Part shown: piece after piece, positions 17,107 to 26,268 of the stretch | Layout of the letters: every line of letters starts with the position of its first letter | Position numbering within the stretch: position 1 is the stretch's first letter | DNA from: Nocardioides oceani | GTDB taxonomy: Bacteria > Actinomycetota > Actinomycetes > Propionibacteriales > Nocardioidaceae | Direction: 5' to 3' | Assembly: GCF_030412965.1 (NCBI RefSeq) | Contig: NZ_JAUHJQ010000002.1 | Location: 491,979-555,978, forward strand | Length of the DNA: 64,000 bases | Program-made: the position numbers and the translations under genes | Notes under the pieces: generated by a model | What the model was told of the DNA's origin: nothing | Database searches by the model: none | Seen by the model: the letters and a program-made list of their open reading frames with translations, nothing else

Positions 17107-18299
17107 GTGGGCCGGTGGTGGGTCGGCGGGCGGTCCTGCTGGAGCAGCTGCTGGCCTTCGCGGCCCGTTCGCGGGTCGAGCGGGGCTTCGGCCACCTGCG
17201 GCGCGACGGCTCGGTCGACGCCGACGGTGGGCTCGAGCTGTGGGTCAACGCGCGGATGACGTACGTCTTCTCGGTCGCCTCCCTCCTCGGCGTCCCCGGG
17301 GTGGCCGACCTCGCCCGGCACGGCGTCGAGGCGCTCGTCGGGCCCTTCGAGGACCGCGCCCTCGGCGGCTGGTGGAGCGCCCTGGACACCGACGGCCGCC
17401 CGGTGGAGGACACCAAGTCCTGCTACGACCACGCCTTCGTCGTGCTCGCCGCGGCCACGGCGCACGGCGCCCGCGTCCCCGGCGCGGAGGGGCTGCTCGG
17501 CCGCGCGCTGGCGGTCCACGAGGAGCGGTTCTGGGACGAGCCGCGCGGCCTGTGCGTCGACCAGTGGTCGGGGGACTGGTCGCGGGCGGAGGACTACCGC
17601 GGCGCCAACAGCTGCATGCACACGGTCGAGGCGTACCTCGTCGCCGCGGACGCCACCGGTGACCGGGTGTGGTGCGACCGCGCGCTGCGGATCGCCGAGC
17701 ACCTCGTCGACGCCGTCGCGCGCGAGCACCGCTGGCGGGTCGTCGAGCACTTCGACGCCGACTGGCGGCCGCTGCCCGAGCACCACCGCGACCGCCCGGC
17801 CGACCCGTTCCGGCCCTACGGCGCCACCCCCGGGCACGGCCTGGAGTGGGCCCGGCTGCTCACGCACCTGCACGCCGCCCACGAGGTGGCCGGCGACCCG
17901 CCGCCTGCCTGGCTGCTCGAGGCCGCTGCGGGGCTGTTCGACCGGGCGGCCGCCGACGCCGACGAGGGCCGCGGCGGCTTCCCGTACACCACCGACTGGG
18001 CCGGCGAGGCGGTCGTCGACCAGCGGTTCCACTGGGTGCACTGCGAGGCGGTGCTGGCCGCGCACGCGCTGGAGCGGGCGACGGGGGAGGCCCGCTACGC
18101 CGACCTGGCAGGACGGTGGTGGGACTTCACCGTCGAGCACTTCGTCGAGCCGGACGGCTCCTGGCTGCACGAGCTCGGCCCCGACCTCGCCCCCGCCGAC
18201 CTGACCTGGCCCGGCAAGCCCGACGCCTACCACGCCTTCAACGCCCTGCTGCTGCCCTCGCTCCCGCTCGCCCCCTCCGCCGCCGTCGCCCTGCGCTGA
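17103..18299 (+). CDS. AGE-family sugar epimerase/isomerase (mannose isomerase-like)
   Basis: A 398-residue (alpha/alpha)6-barrel protein of the N-acylglucosamine 2-epimerase family, whose members include D-mannose isomerases and YihS. Characteristic pieces are WVNARMTYVFSVASLLG, EDTKSCYDHAFVVLA, GANSCMHTVEAYL, ATPGHGLEWARLL, HWVHCEAVLAAH and PDAYHAFNALLLP, with the catalytic histidines in the latter three. The start GTG at 17103 overlaps the peptidase stop, so the two are translationally coupled, though they have no obvious metabolic link. The exact sugar cannot be decided from sequence. Confidence 0.85.
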   Translation: MSGPVVGRRAVLLEQLLAFAARSRVERGFGHLRRDGSVDADGGLELWVNARMTYVFSVASLLGVPGVADLARHGVEALVGPFEDRALGGWWSALDTDGRPVEDTKSCYDHAFVVLAAATAHGARVPGAEGLLGRALAVHEERFWDEPRGLCVDQWSGDWSRAEDYRGANSCMHTVEAYLVAADATGDRVWCDRALRIAEHLVDAVAREHRWRVVEHFDADWRPLPEHHRDRPADPFRPYGATPGHGLEWARLLTHLHAAHEVAGDPPPAWLLEAAAGLFDRAAADADEGRGGFPYTTDWAGEAVVDQRFHWVHCEAVLAAHALERATGEARYADLAGRWWDFTVEHFVEPDGSWLHELGPDLAPADLTWPGKPDAYHAFNALLLPSLPLAPSAAVALR

Positions 18300-18393
18300 C
18301 CTCGGGTCCGCTCGCCGGGTCCGAGGGGGCGGTCGGTGGCTGGCCGGTCGCCGGCCGGCCGGGTCGGTCCCGGGTCGGCACTCCGGGGCGCAC

Positions 18394-18469
18394 ACATTCG
18401 TTCAATTGCGCGGTTGTGTCGGGGTGGAAGCGCTCCCAGACGTCCACAACCGCGCAATTGAACGAATGT
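18394..18469. terminator. Very long hairpin between convergent genes
   Basis: The arms 18394-18418 and 18445-18469 are a perfect 25-bp inverted repeat, AT-rich for this genome (it contains TTCAATTG). The 26-base loop holds a smaller near-palindrome (TGGAAGCGCTCCCA). It lies between the ends of the AGE gene (+) and the oxidase gene (-), so a bidirectional terminator is the simplest reading. The length and perfection are unusual. Confidence 0.7.
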
Positions 18470-18519
18470 CGACGCCCAGGCCGGCCCAGGCTCGACCGCC
18501 CCCCGGAGCCGACCCGCCG

Positions 18520-19803
18520 TCAGCCGCCGAGCAGCGGAGCGGTGGCACGGGCGACGAGGCTGGGCCGCCCGGTGAGGGACTCCTCGGCGTCGGCGAGACG
18601 GGTGGCCCGCAGGCCGAGGTTGATGCCGAGCCAGCGCAGCGGCTCGGGATCCCACGCCGGCGACCGGTGCCCCACCCAGGGCAGCCGCACGAGCTCGGTG
18701 TCGTGGCCGAGGACCAGGTCGCGCAGGGTGCGGCCGGCGAGGTTGGTGGTGGCGACCCCGTCGCCGACGTACCCACCGGCCCACGCGAGCCCGGTGCGCC
18801 GGTCCAGCCCGACCGAGGCGCACCAGTCGCGGGGGATGCCGAGCGGGCCGCCCCAGGCGTGGGTGACCCGGGTCCCGGCGAGCACCGGGAACATCGCGGT
18901 GAGCGTGGCGTACAGCCCCGCGAAGACCTGCTCGTCGCGGTCGAAGGCCGGACGCACCCGCGAGCCGAGGTGGTACGGCGCGCCCCGGCCGCCGAACGCC
19001 AGCCGGTCGTCCGCGGTGCGCTGGCCGTAGACCACGAGGTGCCGGTGGTCGCTGAACGTCTCGCGGCGGGCGAGGCCGATCTCCGCCCAGGTCTCGGCGG
19101 GGAGCGGCTCGGTGGCGATCATCAGGGAGTAGACCGGGACCACGGCCCGCTGCAGGCCCGGCAGCGCCGGGGTGAAGCCCTCCGTCGCTCGCACCACCAC
19201 GTCGGCGCGGACGTCGCCGTGCGTGGTGCGCGCCAGCCGCGGCTCGATCGCGGTCACCCGCGTCCGCTCGTGGATGGTCACGCCGCGCCGCTCGCAGGCC
19301 TCGGCCAGGCCGCGGACGAGCCGGGCGGGGTGGATCGCGGCGCAGTCGGGGGTGTACGTCGCCCCGCGGACGCCGGTCGCGCCGAGCACGGCGGACGCCT
19401 CGGCCCCGTCGAGCAGGCGCAGGTCGTCCTCGCCGCGGCCCCAGGTGCGCGCCTCCGCGACCTCGGCTCGGGCCCGCGCCCACTGCGCGCGGCTGCGGGC
19501 GGCGACCACGGTGCCGCCCTTGGCCAGGTGGCAGTCGATGCCCTCGGCGGCCGCGGTGCGGGCGACCTCGTCGACCGTCGCGCGCATCGCGCGGTGCTGG
19601 GCGAGCGCCGCGTCCCGGCCGGCGGCCGCCGCGAGCGCGGGCAGGGACGCGGGGAAGAGCGCGGAGAGCCAGCCGCCGTTGCGCCCCGACGCGCCGTGGC
19701 CGACCCGCTCGGCCTCCAGCACGACGATCCGCAGGGAGGGATCCGCCACGGCGAGGGAGTACGCCGTCCACAGACCGGTGTACCCACCGCCGACGATCGC
19801 CAC
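18520..19803 (-). CDS. FAD-dependent amine/amino-acid oxidase (DAO family, PuuB-like)
   Basis: At least 427 residues. The FAD dinucleotide fold starts at once with AIVGGGYTGLWTAY, followed by VLEAERVGHGASGRNGGWL, a typical DAO flavin region; AYVGDGVATTNLAGR-like sequence closes the FAD site. Similar proteins include gamma-glutamylputrescine oxidases. The GTG at 19803 leaves only a few residues before the Rossmann strand. In-frame sequence upstream reads TRSLWSDTAPPAPTRPPLPG, typical of this family, back to a CTG at 19881 that overlaps the Lrp stop, so the true start is probably upstream. Its place next to an Lrp regulator and a polyamine transporter supports a polyamine-related substrate. Confidence 0.8.
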   Translation of the reverse strand: MAIVGGGYTGLWTAYSLAVADPSLRIVVLEAERVGHGASGRNGGWLSALFPASLPALAAAAGRDAALAQHRAMRATVDEVARTAAAEGIDCHLAKGGTVVAARSRAQWARARAEVAEARTWGRGEDDLRLLDGAEASAVLGATGVRGATYTPDCAAIHPARLVRGLAEACERRGVTIHERTRVTAIEPRLARTTHGDVRADVVVRATEGFTPALPGLQRAVVPVYSLMIATEPLPAETWAEIGLARRETFSDHRHLVVYGQRTADDRLAFGGRGAPYHLGSRVRPAFDRDEQVFAGLYATLTAMFPVLAGTRVTHAWGGPLGIPRDWCASVGLDRRTGLAWAGGYVGDGVATTNLAGRTLRDLVLGHDTELVRLPWVGHRSPAWDPEPLRWLGINLGLRATRLADAEESLTGRPSLVARATAPLLGG

Positions 19804-19877
19804 GTCGGCGTCCCGGCCGCCCGGCAGCGGCGGTCGAGTCGGCGCGGGCGGGGCCGTGTCGGACCACAGCGAGCGGG

Positions 19878-20351
19878 TCAGCGGACACCCCAGGAGTAGG
19901 TCTGCTTGCGCAGGCTGAGGTACATGAACGTCTCGGTGGCCACGACGCCCTCGATCGACCGGACGCGGTGCGAGAGAAGGTCCAGCAGGTGCTCGTCGCT
20001 CTCGCAGACCACCTCGACGAGCAGGTCGAAGGAGCCGGCGGTGATCACCACGTAGTCGACCTCGTCGAGTGCGCTCAGCGCGTCGGCCACCGGCTCGAGC
20101 GGTCCCTGCACCTTGACCCCGACCATCGCCTGGCGGGCGAAGCCGAGCTCAAGCGGGTCGGTGACCGCGACGACCTGCATCACCCCGCCCTCGACGAGGC
20201 GCTGGACGCGCTGCCGGACGGCGGCCTCGGACAGCCCGACGACCTTGCCGATCGCGGCGTAGGAGCGTCGTCCGTCCTGCTGGAGCTGCTCGATGATGGC
20301 CTTGGAGACGTCGTCGAGCACCACGGCGGAGCGGTCCTGCCTGCGGGTCAT
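19878..20351 (-). CDS. Lrp/AsnC-family transcriptional regulator
   Basis: A 157-residue protein. The N-terminal winged HTH is IIEQLQQDGRRSYAAIGKVV followed by GLSEAAVRQRVQRLVEGG, and the C-terminal RAM domain spans about 75-150 (VDYVVITAGSFDLLVEVVC). Lrp proteins bind an amino acid or related ligand and act as octamers. It is divergent from the polyamine transporter genes and directly upstream of the oxidase gene, so it very likely controls this block. Its ATG at 20351 has GAGAGT seven bases before it, a possible leaderless -10. Confidence 0.88.
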   Translation of the reverse strand: MTRRQDRSAVVLDDVSKAIIEQLQQDGRRSYAAIGKVVGLSEAAVRQRVQRLVEGGVMQVVAVTDPLELGFARQAMVGVKVQGPLEPVADALSALDEVDYVVITAGSFDLLVEVVCESDEHLLDLLSHRVRSIEGVVATETFMYLSLRKQTYSWGVR

Positions 20352-20413
20352 GGGCCGCACTCTCCCACGGGCAGGCCGGCCCGGGCGAGTGCGGAACGCC
20401 GGTCGGGGTGCCG

Positions 20414-20446
20414 CGAAACGATCGATTCCGTTGCGAACACGTTTCG
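20414..20446. promoter_or_regulatory. Candidate Lrp site in the lrp-pot gap
   Basis: CGAAACG at 20414-20420 and CGTTTCG at 20440-20446 form an inverted repeat around 20430. Inside lies GATTCCG (20424-20430), the same heptamer that forms the dyad at 26216-26236. It is placed for autoregulation and control of the transporter operon. Confidence 0.4.
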
Positions 20447-20546
20447 TCCCGACGGTTTCCCTTGCCGCTGGCCGCACCCGGTGGCACGATCCGGAGCACG
20501 CCAGCCAGGAACGAGCCGCGGCCGCAGGGCCGCCGAGGGGAGCCGG

Positions 20547-21749
20547 ATGACCCGCCGAGCGCCCATGGCCACGCGCGGCCCGCGCGGGCCGGTGACCACG
20601 CGACGTACCGTCCTGCGGGGGTTGGGCGGGCTCGCCGTCGTCGGCGCGAGCGTCGGGGTGCTGCCGCTCTTCGGGCAGGAGGGCGCGCAGCAGGACCCCG
20701 CCGAGTGCCGGGCCACGGACCGCTCCGAGGAGGACCGGCTCGTCGTCGTCTCCAACTGGCCCGGCTACATCGACCCGCGGCGCGACGCCGGCAACACCCG
20801 TGCGCTCCTCGAGGAGCGCACGGGCATGACGGTGCGCTACACCGACGACGTCAACGACAACGCGGAGTTCTACGCGAAGGTCAAGGCCCAGCTCGGCAGC
20901 TGCGAGCCGATCGAGCGGGACCTCATGATGCTCACCGACTGGATGGCCGCGCGGATGGTCAGCCTCGGATGGGTCCAGCCGATCGACCGGGCGAGCGTGC
21001 CCAACCTGCACGCCAACCTCATCGAGCCGCTGCGCGGGGTCGCGTGGGACCCCGACCTGCAGTTCCACGCGCCGTGGCAGACCGGGCTGACCGGCATCGC
21101 CTACAACGCGGCCAAGACCGGCGAGATCGGCAGCTTCAGCGAGCTGCTCGACGACCCCGACCTCAAGGGCCGGGTCACGCTGCTGTCGGAGATGCGCGAC
21201 ACGATGGCCTTCGCGCTCAAGATCACCGGCGCCGACCCCGAGGACTTCACCCAGGACCAGTGGGACGACGCCGTGGACCGGCTGCGCAAGGCGGTCGGCG
21301 ACGGACAGGTGCGCGCGTTCACCGGCAACGAGTACATCCAGGACCTCGCCGCGGGGAACATCGTCGCCTGCGAGGCCTGGTCCGGCGACGTCATCCAGCT
21401 CCAGTTCGAGAACCCCGACATCAAGTTCGTCGCGCCCGAGGAGGGCCTGGCGCTGTGGAGCGACAACATGCTCGTCCCCAACGGCGCCGAGCACCAGGCG
21501 AACGCCGAGGCCTGGATCGACCACTACTACGACCCGGCCGTCGCCGCCCGGCTCGCCGCGTGGGTCAACTACATCTGCCCCGTCGAGGGCGCGCGCGAGG
21601 AGATGGAGAAGATCGACGCCTCGCTGGTCGAGAACACCCTGATCTTCCCCGACGCCGAGATGCTCGCGCAGACCTTCGCGTTCATGCCGCTCGACGACCG
21701 CCAGGCGACGGCCTACGAAAGGGACTGGTCCGATGTCACAGGTGGCTGA
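20547..21749 (+). CDS. Polyamine ABC transporter substrate-binding protein
   Basis: A 400-residue solute-binding protein of the PotD/PotF type. The N-terminus has twin arginines before a hydrophobic stretch (TTRRTVLRGLGGLAVVGASVG, split as TTRRTVLRG and the following core), so Tat-type export is likely. Landmarks are VVVSNWPGYIDP, the characteristic start of the mature domain, AKVKAQLGSCEPIERDLMM, and WSGDVIQLQFENP-like hinge sequence. The ATG at 20547 follows GAGGGGAG. It overlaps the ATPase gene by 17 bases, showing tight coupling of the operon. Confidence 0.9.
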   Translation: MTRRAPMATRGPRGPVTTRRTVLRGLGGLAVVGASVGVLPLFGQEGAQQDPAECRATDRSEEDRLVVVSNWPGYIDPRRDAGNTRALLEERTGMTVRYTDDVNDNAEFYAKVKAQLGSCEPIERDLMMLTDWMAARMVSLGWVQPIDRASVPNLHANLIEPLRGVAWDPDLQFHAPWQTGLTGIAYNAAKTGEIGSFSELLDDPDLKGRVTLLSEMRDTMAFALKITGADPEDFTQDQWDDAVDRLRKAVGDGQVRAFTGNEYIQDLAAGNIVACEAWSGDVIQLQFENPDIKFVAPEEGLALWSDNMLVPNGAEHQANAEAWIDHYYDPAVAARLAAWVNYICPVEGAREEMEKIDASLVENTLIFPDAEMLAQTFAFMPLDDRQATAYERDWSDVTGG

Positions 21750-22923
21750 CACCTCCGCGACCCCGCTGGACCCGGGCGCACCCGCGCGCGGCGACCACAC
21801 GGCGTACGACGGCCTCCGCCTGCGGGCGCTGACCAAGTCGTTCGGCGGGTTCACCGCGGTCCGCTCGCTCGACCTCGACGTGCCCCGCGGCTCGTTCTTC
21901 GCGCTGCTCGGCCCCTCCGGCTGCGGCAAGACCACCACGTTGCGGATGGTCGCCGGCCTCGAGACGCCGACCTCGGGGACGATCACGCTCGCCGGGCAGG
22001 ACATCACCTACGCCAAGCCCTACCGCCGGCCGGTCAACACCGTCTTCCAGAGCTACGCGCTCTTCCCGCACCTCGACATCTTCGAGAACGTCGCCTTCGG
22101 GCTGCGGCGGCGCAGGCAGAAGGACGTCGACCGGCGGGTGCAGGAGATGCTCGAGCTGGTCGAGCTCACCTCGCAGGCCCGCAAGCGCCCCGCCCAGCTC
22201 TCCGGCGGCCAGCAGCAGCGGGTCGCGCTGGCCCGGGCGCTCATCAACAACCCCGAGGTCCTGCTGCTCGACGAGCCGCTCGGCGCGCTGGACCTCAAGC
22301 TGCGCCGGTCGATGCAGATCGAGGTCAAGCGGATCCAGGTCGAGGTCGGGCGCACCTTCGTCCACGTCACCCACGACCAGGAGGAGGCCATGACGATGGC
22401 CGACACCGTGGCGGTGATGAACGGCGGCGTCATCGAGCAGATGGGGGCGCCCGCGGAGCTCTACGAGAACCCGCGCAGCACGTTCGTCGCGAACTTCCTC
22501 GGCCAGTCCAACTTGGTCGAGGGACGGGTGCTGCGTCGGGCCGCCGACGTCACTACCGTCGACATGCAGGGCATCGAGGTCTCGGTGCCGACCGCGCGGG
22601 TGCACACCGACAGCGACGCCGGGTGGGTGGGCATCCGGCCCGAGAAGGTGCTCGTCGGCCCGCCGGGCGAGGAGCTCGACGCCCCCGGCAACACCATCCC
22701 CGGCGGCGTGGTGAGCGACGTGAGCTTCGTGGGGGTGAGCACGCAGTACCTCGTGCGGATGCCGTGGGGGCAGGAGCTGCAGGTGTTCTCGCAGAACACC
22801 GGCCGCACCCGGCTGTTCACCCAGGGTGAGCCGGTGGAGCTGTCGTGGCGGCCGGAGTACGCCTTCCTCCTCGACCGCGGCCAGGACGTCGCTGCCGGGT
22901 CGGCCGAGCGCGCGGGGGCCTGA
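21733..22923 (+). CDS. Polyamine ABC transporter ATP-binding protein
   Basis: A 396-residue ATPase of the spermidine/putrescine importer family. Walker A is GPSGCGKT at 60-67, the signature LSGGQ at 156-160, Walker B LLLDEP at 177-182, and VTHDQEEAM supplies the switch histidine. The C-terminal third is a TOBE-type regulatory domain. The ATG at 21733 lies within the end of the preceding gene, and the stop directly abuts the GTG of the first permease gene. Confidence 0.93.
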   Translation: MSQVADTSATPLDPGAPARGDHTAYDGLRLRALTKSFGGFTAVRSLDLDVPRGSFFALLGPSGCGKTTTLRMVAGLETPTSGTITLAGQDITYAKPYRRPVNTVFQSYALFPHLDIFENVAFGLRRRRQKDVDRRVQEMLELVELTSQARKRPAQLSGGQQQRVALARALINNPEVLLLDEPLGALDLKLRRSMQIEVKRIQVEVGRTFVHVTHDQEEAMTMADTVAVMNGGVIEQMGAPAELYENPRSTFVANFLGQSNLVEGRVLRRAADVTTVDMQGIEVSVPTARVHTDSDAGWVGIRPEKVLVGPPGEELDAPGNTIPGGVVSDVSFVGVSTQYLVRMPWGQELQVFSQNTGRTRLFTQGEPVELSWRPEYAFLLDRGQDVAAGSAERAGA

Positions 22924-23856
22924 GTGACGAGCACGGCGGGGGTCGCCCCGCCCGTCGACGTACCGGGCCTGCCGGCGGAGCCGCCCGGGGAGCTGCCGCC
23001 GCCGACCGGCCGTCGCCGCGGCGGCATCGGCTACCTGCTGCTCCTGCCCGGCCTGCTGTGGCTGGCGCTGTTCTTCGTCGTGCCGTTCTACTCGCTCGTC
23101 GCGACCAGCCTCTACGACCCCGCCGGCTCGGACTTCCGCGGCTACGAGATGACCTGGGCGGTCGGCAACTACGTCGACGCGCTGCAGGAGTACTGGCGTC
23201 CGCTGCTCCGGTCGCTCTGGTACGGCGGGCTCGCGACCGTGTTCTGCCTGGTGCTCGGCTACGTGCTGGCCTACGCCATCGCCTTCAAGGCCGGTCGGTG
23301 GAAGAACCTCATGCTCGTGCTGGTCGTCGCGCCGTTCTTCACCAGCTTCCTGGTGCGCACGCTGTCGTGGAAGCTGATCCTGGCCGACGACGGCTGGGTC
23401 GTGAACACCCTCCAGGTCCTCCAGGTCCTCGGCGACGACGGGCGGCTCCTCGCGACGCCGGTGGCGGTCGTGGCGGGGCTGACCTACAACTTCCTGCCGT
23501 TCATGGTGCTGCCGCTCTACGCCAGCCTCGAGAAGATCGACCCGCGGCTGGTCGAGGCCTCCAGCGACCTCTACGCCCACCCGGCGGTCGGGTTCTTCAA
23601 GGTGACCTGGCCGCTGTCGCTGCCCGGGGTCGTCTCCGGGACGCTGCTGACCTTCATCCCGGCCGCGGGCGACTACATCAACGCCGAGCTGCTCGGCTCG
23701 CCGAACCAGCGGATGGTCGGCGGGGTCATCCAGAGCCTGTTCACCGACGCCAACGACTACCCGGCGGCCGCGGCGCTCTCGATGGTGCTGATGGTGCTGA
23801 TCGTCGTGATGGTGCTGGTCTACGTACGCCGCGCGGGCACCGAGGAGCTGCTGTGA
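22924..23856 (+). CDS. Polyamine ABC transporter permease (PotB-like)
   Basis: A 310-residue inner-membrane subunit. The proline-rich N-tail is followed by about six transmembrane segments. The ATPase-contact EAA region is visible as LVEASSDLYAHPAVGFFKVTW. It begins with GTG immediately after the ATPase stop and its TGA overlaps the next GTG (GTGA). The pair of dissimilar permeases is normal for Pot-type systems. Confidence 0.9.
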   Translation: MTSTAGVAPPVDVPGLPAEPPGELPPPTGRRRGGIGYLLLLPGLLWLALFFVVPFYSLVATSLYDPAGSDFRGYEMTWAVGNYVDALQEYWRPLLRSLWYGGLATVFCLVLGYVLAYAIAFKAGRWKNLMLVLVVAPFFTSFLVRTLSWKLILADDGWVVNTLQVLQVLGDDGRLLATPVAVVAGLTYNFLPFMVLPLYASLEKIDPRLVEASSDLYAHPAVGFFKVTWPLSLPGVVSGTLLTFIPAAGDYINAELLGSPNQRMVGGVIQSLFTDANDYPAAAALSMVLMVLIVVMVLVYVRRAGTEELL

Positions 23857-24659
23857 ACGGCCTGCGGTGGTTGCGCGAGCACCTCGTGCTGGTGCTCGGA
23901 CTGCTCGTCCTCGCCTACACGTTCGTGCCGATCGCGGTCGTGGTGCTGATGAGCTTCAACGCGCCGGCGAGCCGCAACGTCTATGCCTTCGACGCCTTCA
24001 CCCTCGACAACTGGGCCAACCCGTGCGCCGACCCAGGCATGTGCGACGCGCTCACCCGCAGCGTGCAGATCGGACTGCTCGCGACGCTGGTCGCCACCGT
24101 GCTGGGCACGCTGGCCGCCTTCGCGCTGGTGCGGCACGACTTCGCCGGCCGCTCGGCGACCAACCTGCTGGTGTTCCTGCCGATGGCGGCGCCCGAGATC
24201 GTGCTCGGCTCCTCGCTGCTGGCGCTGTTCGTGGCGACCGGCTTCAGCGGGCGGCTGGGCTTCTGGACGATCTTCGTCGCCCACGTGATGTTCTGCCTGT
24301 CCTTCGTGGTCGTCGCGGTCCGCGCGCGCCTGGCCGGCATGGACGACCACCTCGAGCAGGCCGCGATGGACCTCTACGCCACCCCGCTGCAGACGTTCTG
24401 GCGGGTGACCTTCCCGCTGGTATTCCCCGGCATCCTGGGCGCCGCGCTGCTGAGCTTCTCGCTCTCCTTCGACGACTTCATCATCACCAACCTCAACGCC
24501 GGCACCACCACGACGTTCCCGATGTACGTGTGGGGCGTCGCCCAGCGCGGCGTGCCGATGCAGGTCAACGTGGTCGGCACCGTGATGTTCCTCGTCTCGG
24601 TCGCCATCGTCGTCGTCGGCGAGCTCGGCAACCGCCGCCGGCTCGCCGCCCGCGCCTGA
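23853..24659 (+). CDS. Polyamine ABC transporter permease (PotC-like)
   Basis: A 268-residue second permease with about six transmembrane segments and the EAA-type loop LEQAAMDLYATPLQTFWRVT. SFDDFIITNLNAG is a PotC-family landmark. It starts with GTG at 23853, overlapping the first permease gene by four bases. It is the last gene of the transporter operon and is followed by a strong hairpin. Confidence 0.9.
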   Translation: MNGLRWLREHLVLVLGLLVLAYTFVPIAVVVLMSFNAPASRNVYAFDAFTLDNWANPCADPGMCDALTRSVQIGLLATLVATVLGTLAAFALVRHDFAGRSATNLLVFLPMAAPEIVLGSSLLALFVATGFSGRLGFWTIFVAHVMFCLSFVVVAVRARLAGMDDHLEQAAMDLYATPLQTFWRVTFPLVFPGILGAALLSFSLSFDDFIITNLNAGTTTTFPMYVWGVAQRGVPMQVNVVGTVMFLVSVAIVVVGELGNRRRLAARA

Positions 24660-24670
24660 CCCTCCCGGAA

Positions 24671-24724
24671 CCGCCTCGTGATGCCCAGCGAGCGCTCCGG
24701 CGCCCGCTCAGCATCACGAGGCGG
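24671..24724. terminator. Bidirectional terminator after the transporter operon
   Basis: The arms 24671-24684 and 24711-24724 are a perfect 14-bp inverted repeat (CCGCCTCGTGATGC). The 26-base interior carries an 8-bp inner stem with one mismatch (AGCGAGCG/CGCCCGCT). It separates the convergent permease and aminotransferase genes. Confidence 0.8.
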
Positions 24725-24745
24725 GGCGCGGGTGGCCCCGGGGCC

Positions 24746-26137
24746 TCAGAGCAGGGAGGAGGCCTTGTCGAGGACGACGCGGAGGATCTGCTCCATCTCC
24801 TCGAAGTGCTCGAGCCCGCAGACGAGCGGGGGAGCGAGCTGGACGACCGGGTCCCCCCGGTCGTCGGCGCGGCAGTAGAGCCCCTCGGCGTAGAGCTGCT
24901 TGGACACGAAGCCGTAGAGGATCCGCTCGGACTCCTCGGCGGTGAACGACTCCTTGGTCGCCTTGTCCTTGACCAGCTCGATCCCGTAGAAGTAGCCGTC
25001 GCCGCGCACGTCGCCGACGATCGGCAGGTCGAGCAGCCGCTCGAGGGTCGCCCGGAACGTCGCCTCGTTGTCGCGGACGTTCTCCAGGACCCGCTCCTCC
25101 TCGAAGAGCTGGAGGTTGCGCAGGCCGACGGCGGTGGAGACCGGGTGCCCGCCGAAGGTGTAGCCGTGGGCGAACATCGCCTTGTCCTCGAGGAACGGCT
25201 CCATGAGGCGGTCGGAGGCGATCATCGCGCCGAGCGGGGCGTAGCCGGAGGTGATGCCCTTGGCGCAGGTGATGATGTCGGGCTGGTAGCCGTAGCGGTC
25301 GGCGCCGAACATGTGCCCGAGCCGCCCGAACGCGCAGATGACCTCGTCGGAGACCAGCAGCACGTCGTACTCGTCGCAGATCTCGCGGACCCGCTGGAAG
25401 TAGCCCGGCGGCGGCGGGAAGCAGCCGCCGGCGTTCTGCACCGGCTCGAGGAAGACCGCGGCCACGGTGTCGGGGCCCTCGTTCTCGATGGCGACGGCGA
25501 TCTGGTCGGCGGCCCACCGGCCGAAGGCCTCGGGGTCGGAGGCGCCGTCGAGGTAGCCGGCGGTGATCTCGTCGGCGCGGTAGGCGTTGGTGTTGGGCAC
25601 GCGGAACGTCGAGGGCACCAGCGGCTCGAACTGCTGCTTGAGCAGGGGCAGCCCGGTGATCGACAGCGCCCCCTGGGTGGTGCCGTGGTACGCGATCGAG
25701 CGGCTGACGACCTTGTGCTTCATCGGCCGGCCGGTGAGCTTGAAGTAGTTCTTCGCCAGCTTCCAGGCGGTCTCGACGGCCTCGCCGCCGCCGCTGGTGA
25801 AGAAGACCCGGTCGAGGTCGCCCGGGGCGTACGACGCCACCTTCTCGGCCAGCTCGATGGCCGGCGGGTGCGCGTAGGACCACAGCGGCATGAAGGCCAG
25901 CTCCTGGGCCTGCTTGGCCGCCGCCTCGGCGAGCTCGGTGCGGCCGTGGCCGAGCTGGGAGACGAACAGGCCGGCGAGCCCGTCGAGGTAGCGCTTCCCG
26001 GTCGCGTCGTAGAGGTGGACGCCCTCGCCGCGCACGATCACGGGCACGTCGCCGTCGGCGTAGGCGCCGTGCCGGGCGAAGTGCAGCCACAGGTGGTCCT
26101 TGGCGGCCTGCTGCAGGTGGTCGTAGTCCGGGTGCAT
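24746..26137 (-). CDS. Class III aminotransferase, probably putrescine/polyamine type
   Basis: A 463-residue PLP enzyme of the omega-aminotransferase group. The PLP phosphate region is SGGGEAVETAWK, the cofactor aspartate lies in LVSDEVICAFGR (D264), and the Schiff-base lysine is K294 in ITCAKG. SpuC-like putrescine-pyruvate aminotransferases have the same build. Gene context (Pot transporter, gamma-aminobutyraldehyde-type dehydrogenase, GabT) supports a diamine substrate. The ATG at 26137 (MHPDYDHLQQ) is chosen; the ATG at 26173 adds 12 residues. It is divergent from the aldehyde dehydrogenase gene across a dyad-bearing gap. Confidence 0.85.
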   Translation of the reverse strand: MHPDYDHLQQAAKDHLWLHFARHGAYADGDVPVIVRGEGVHLYDATGKRYLDGLAGLFVSQLGHGRTELAEAAAKQAQELAFMPLWSYAHPPAIELAEKVASYAPGDLDRVFFTSGGGEAVETAWKLAKNYFKLTGRPMKHKVVSRSIAYHGTTQGALSITGLPLLKQQFEPLVPSTFRVPNTNAYRADEITAGYLDGASDPEAFGRWAADQIAVAIENEGPDTVAAVFLEPVQNAGGCFPPPPGYFQRVREICDEYDVLLVSDEVICAFGRLGHMFGADRYGYQPDIITCAKGITSGYAPLGAMIASDRLMEPFLEDKAMFAHGYTFGGHPVSTAVGLRNLQLFEEERVLENVRDNEATFRATLERLLDLPIVGDVRGDGYFYGIELVKDKATKESFTAEESERILYGFVSKQLYAEGLYCRADDRGDPVVQLAPPLVCGLEHFEEMEQILRVVLDKASSLL

Positions 26138-26215
26138 GGCTCCATGGTGCGCGCCGGGGACCCGCCAGAGCAAGCCACCGCGCGCGGATCCGAATGTGAC
26201 AGCCAGGTTTCACGA

Positions 26216-26236
26216 CGGAATCCGTGGACGATTCCG
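26216..26236. promoter_or_regulatory. Dyad operator between the aminotransferase and dehydrogenase genes
   Basis: CGGAATC (26216-26222) and GATTCCG (26230-26236) form a perfect inverted repeat with a 7-base spacer. It lies 33 bases before the dehydrogenase -10 box. The half-site GATTCCG recurs in the lrp-pot gap at 20424-20430, so a shared regulator, plausibly the Lrp protein, is suggested. Confidence 0.5.
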
Positions 26237-26268
26237 CGTCAGACCTCCCCATTCGGCGCTGCGGTCAC

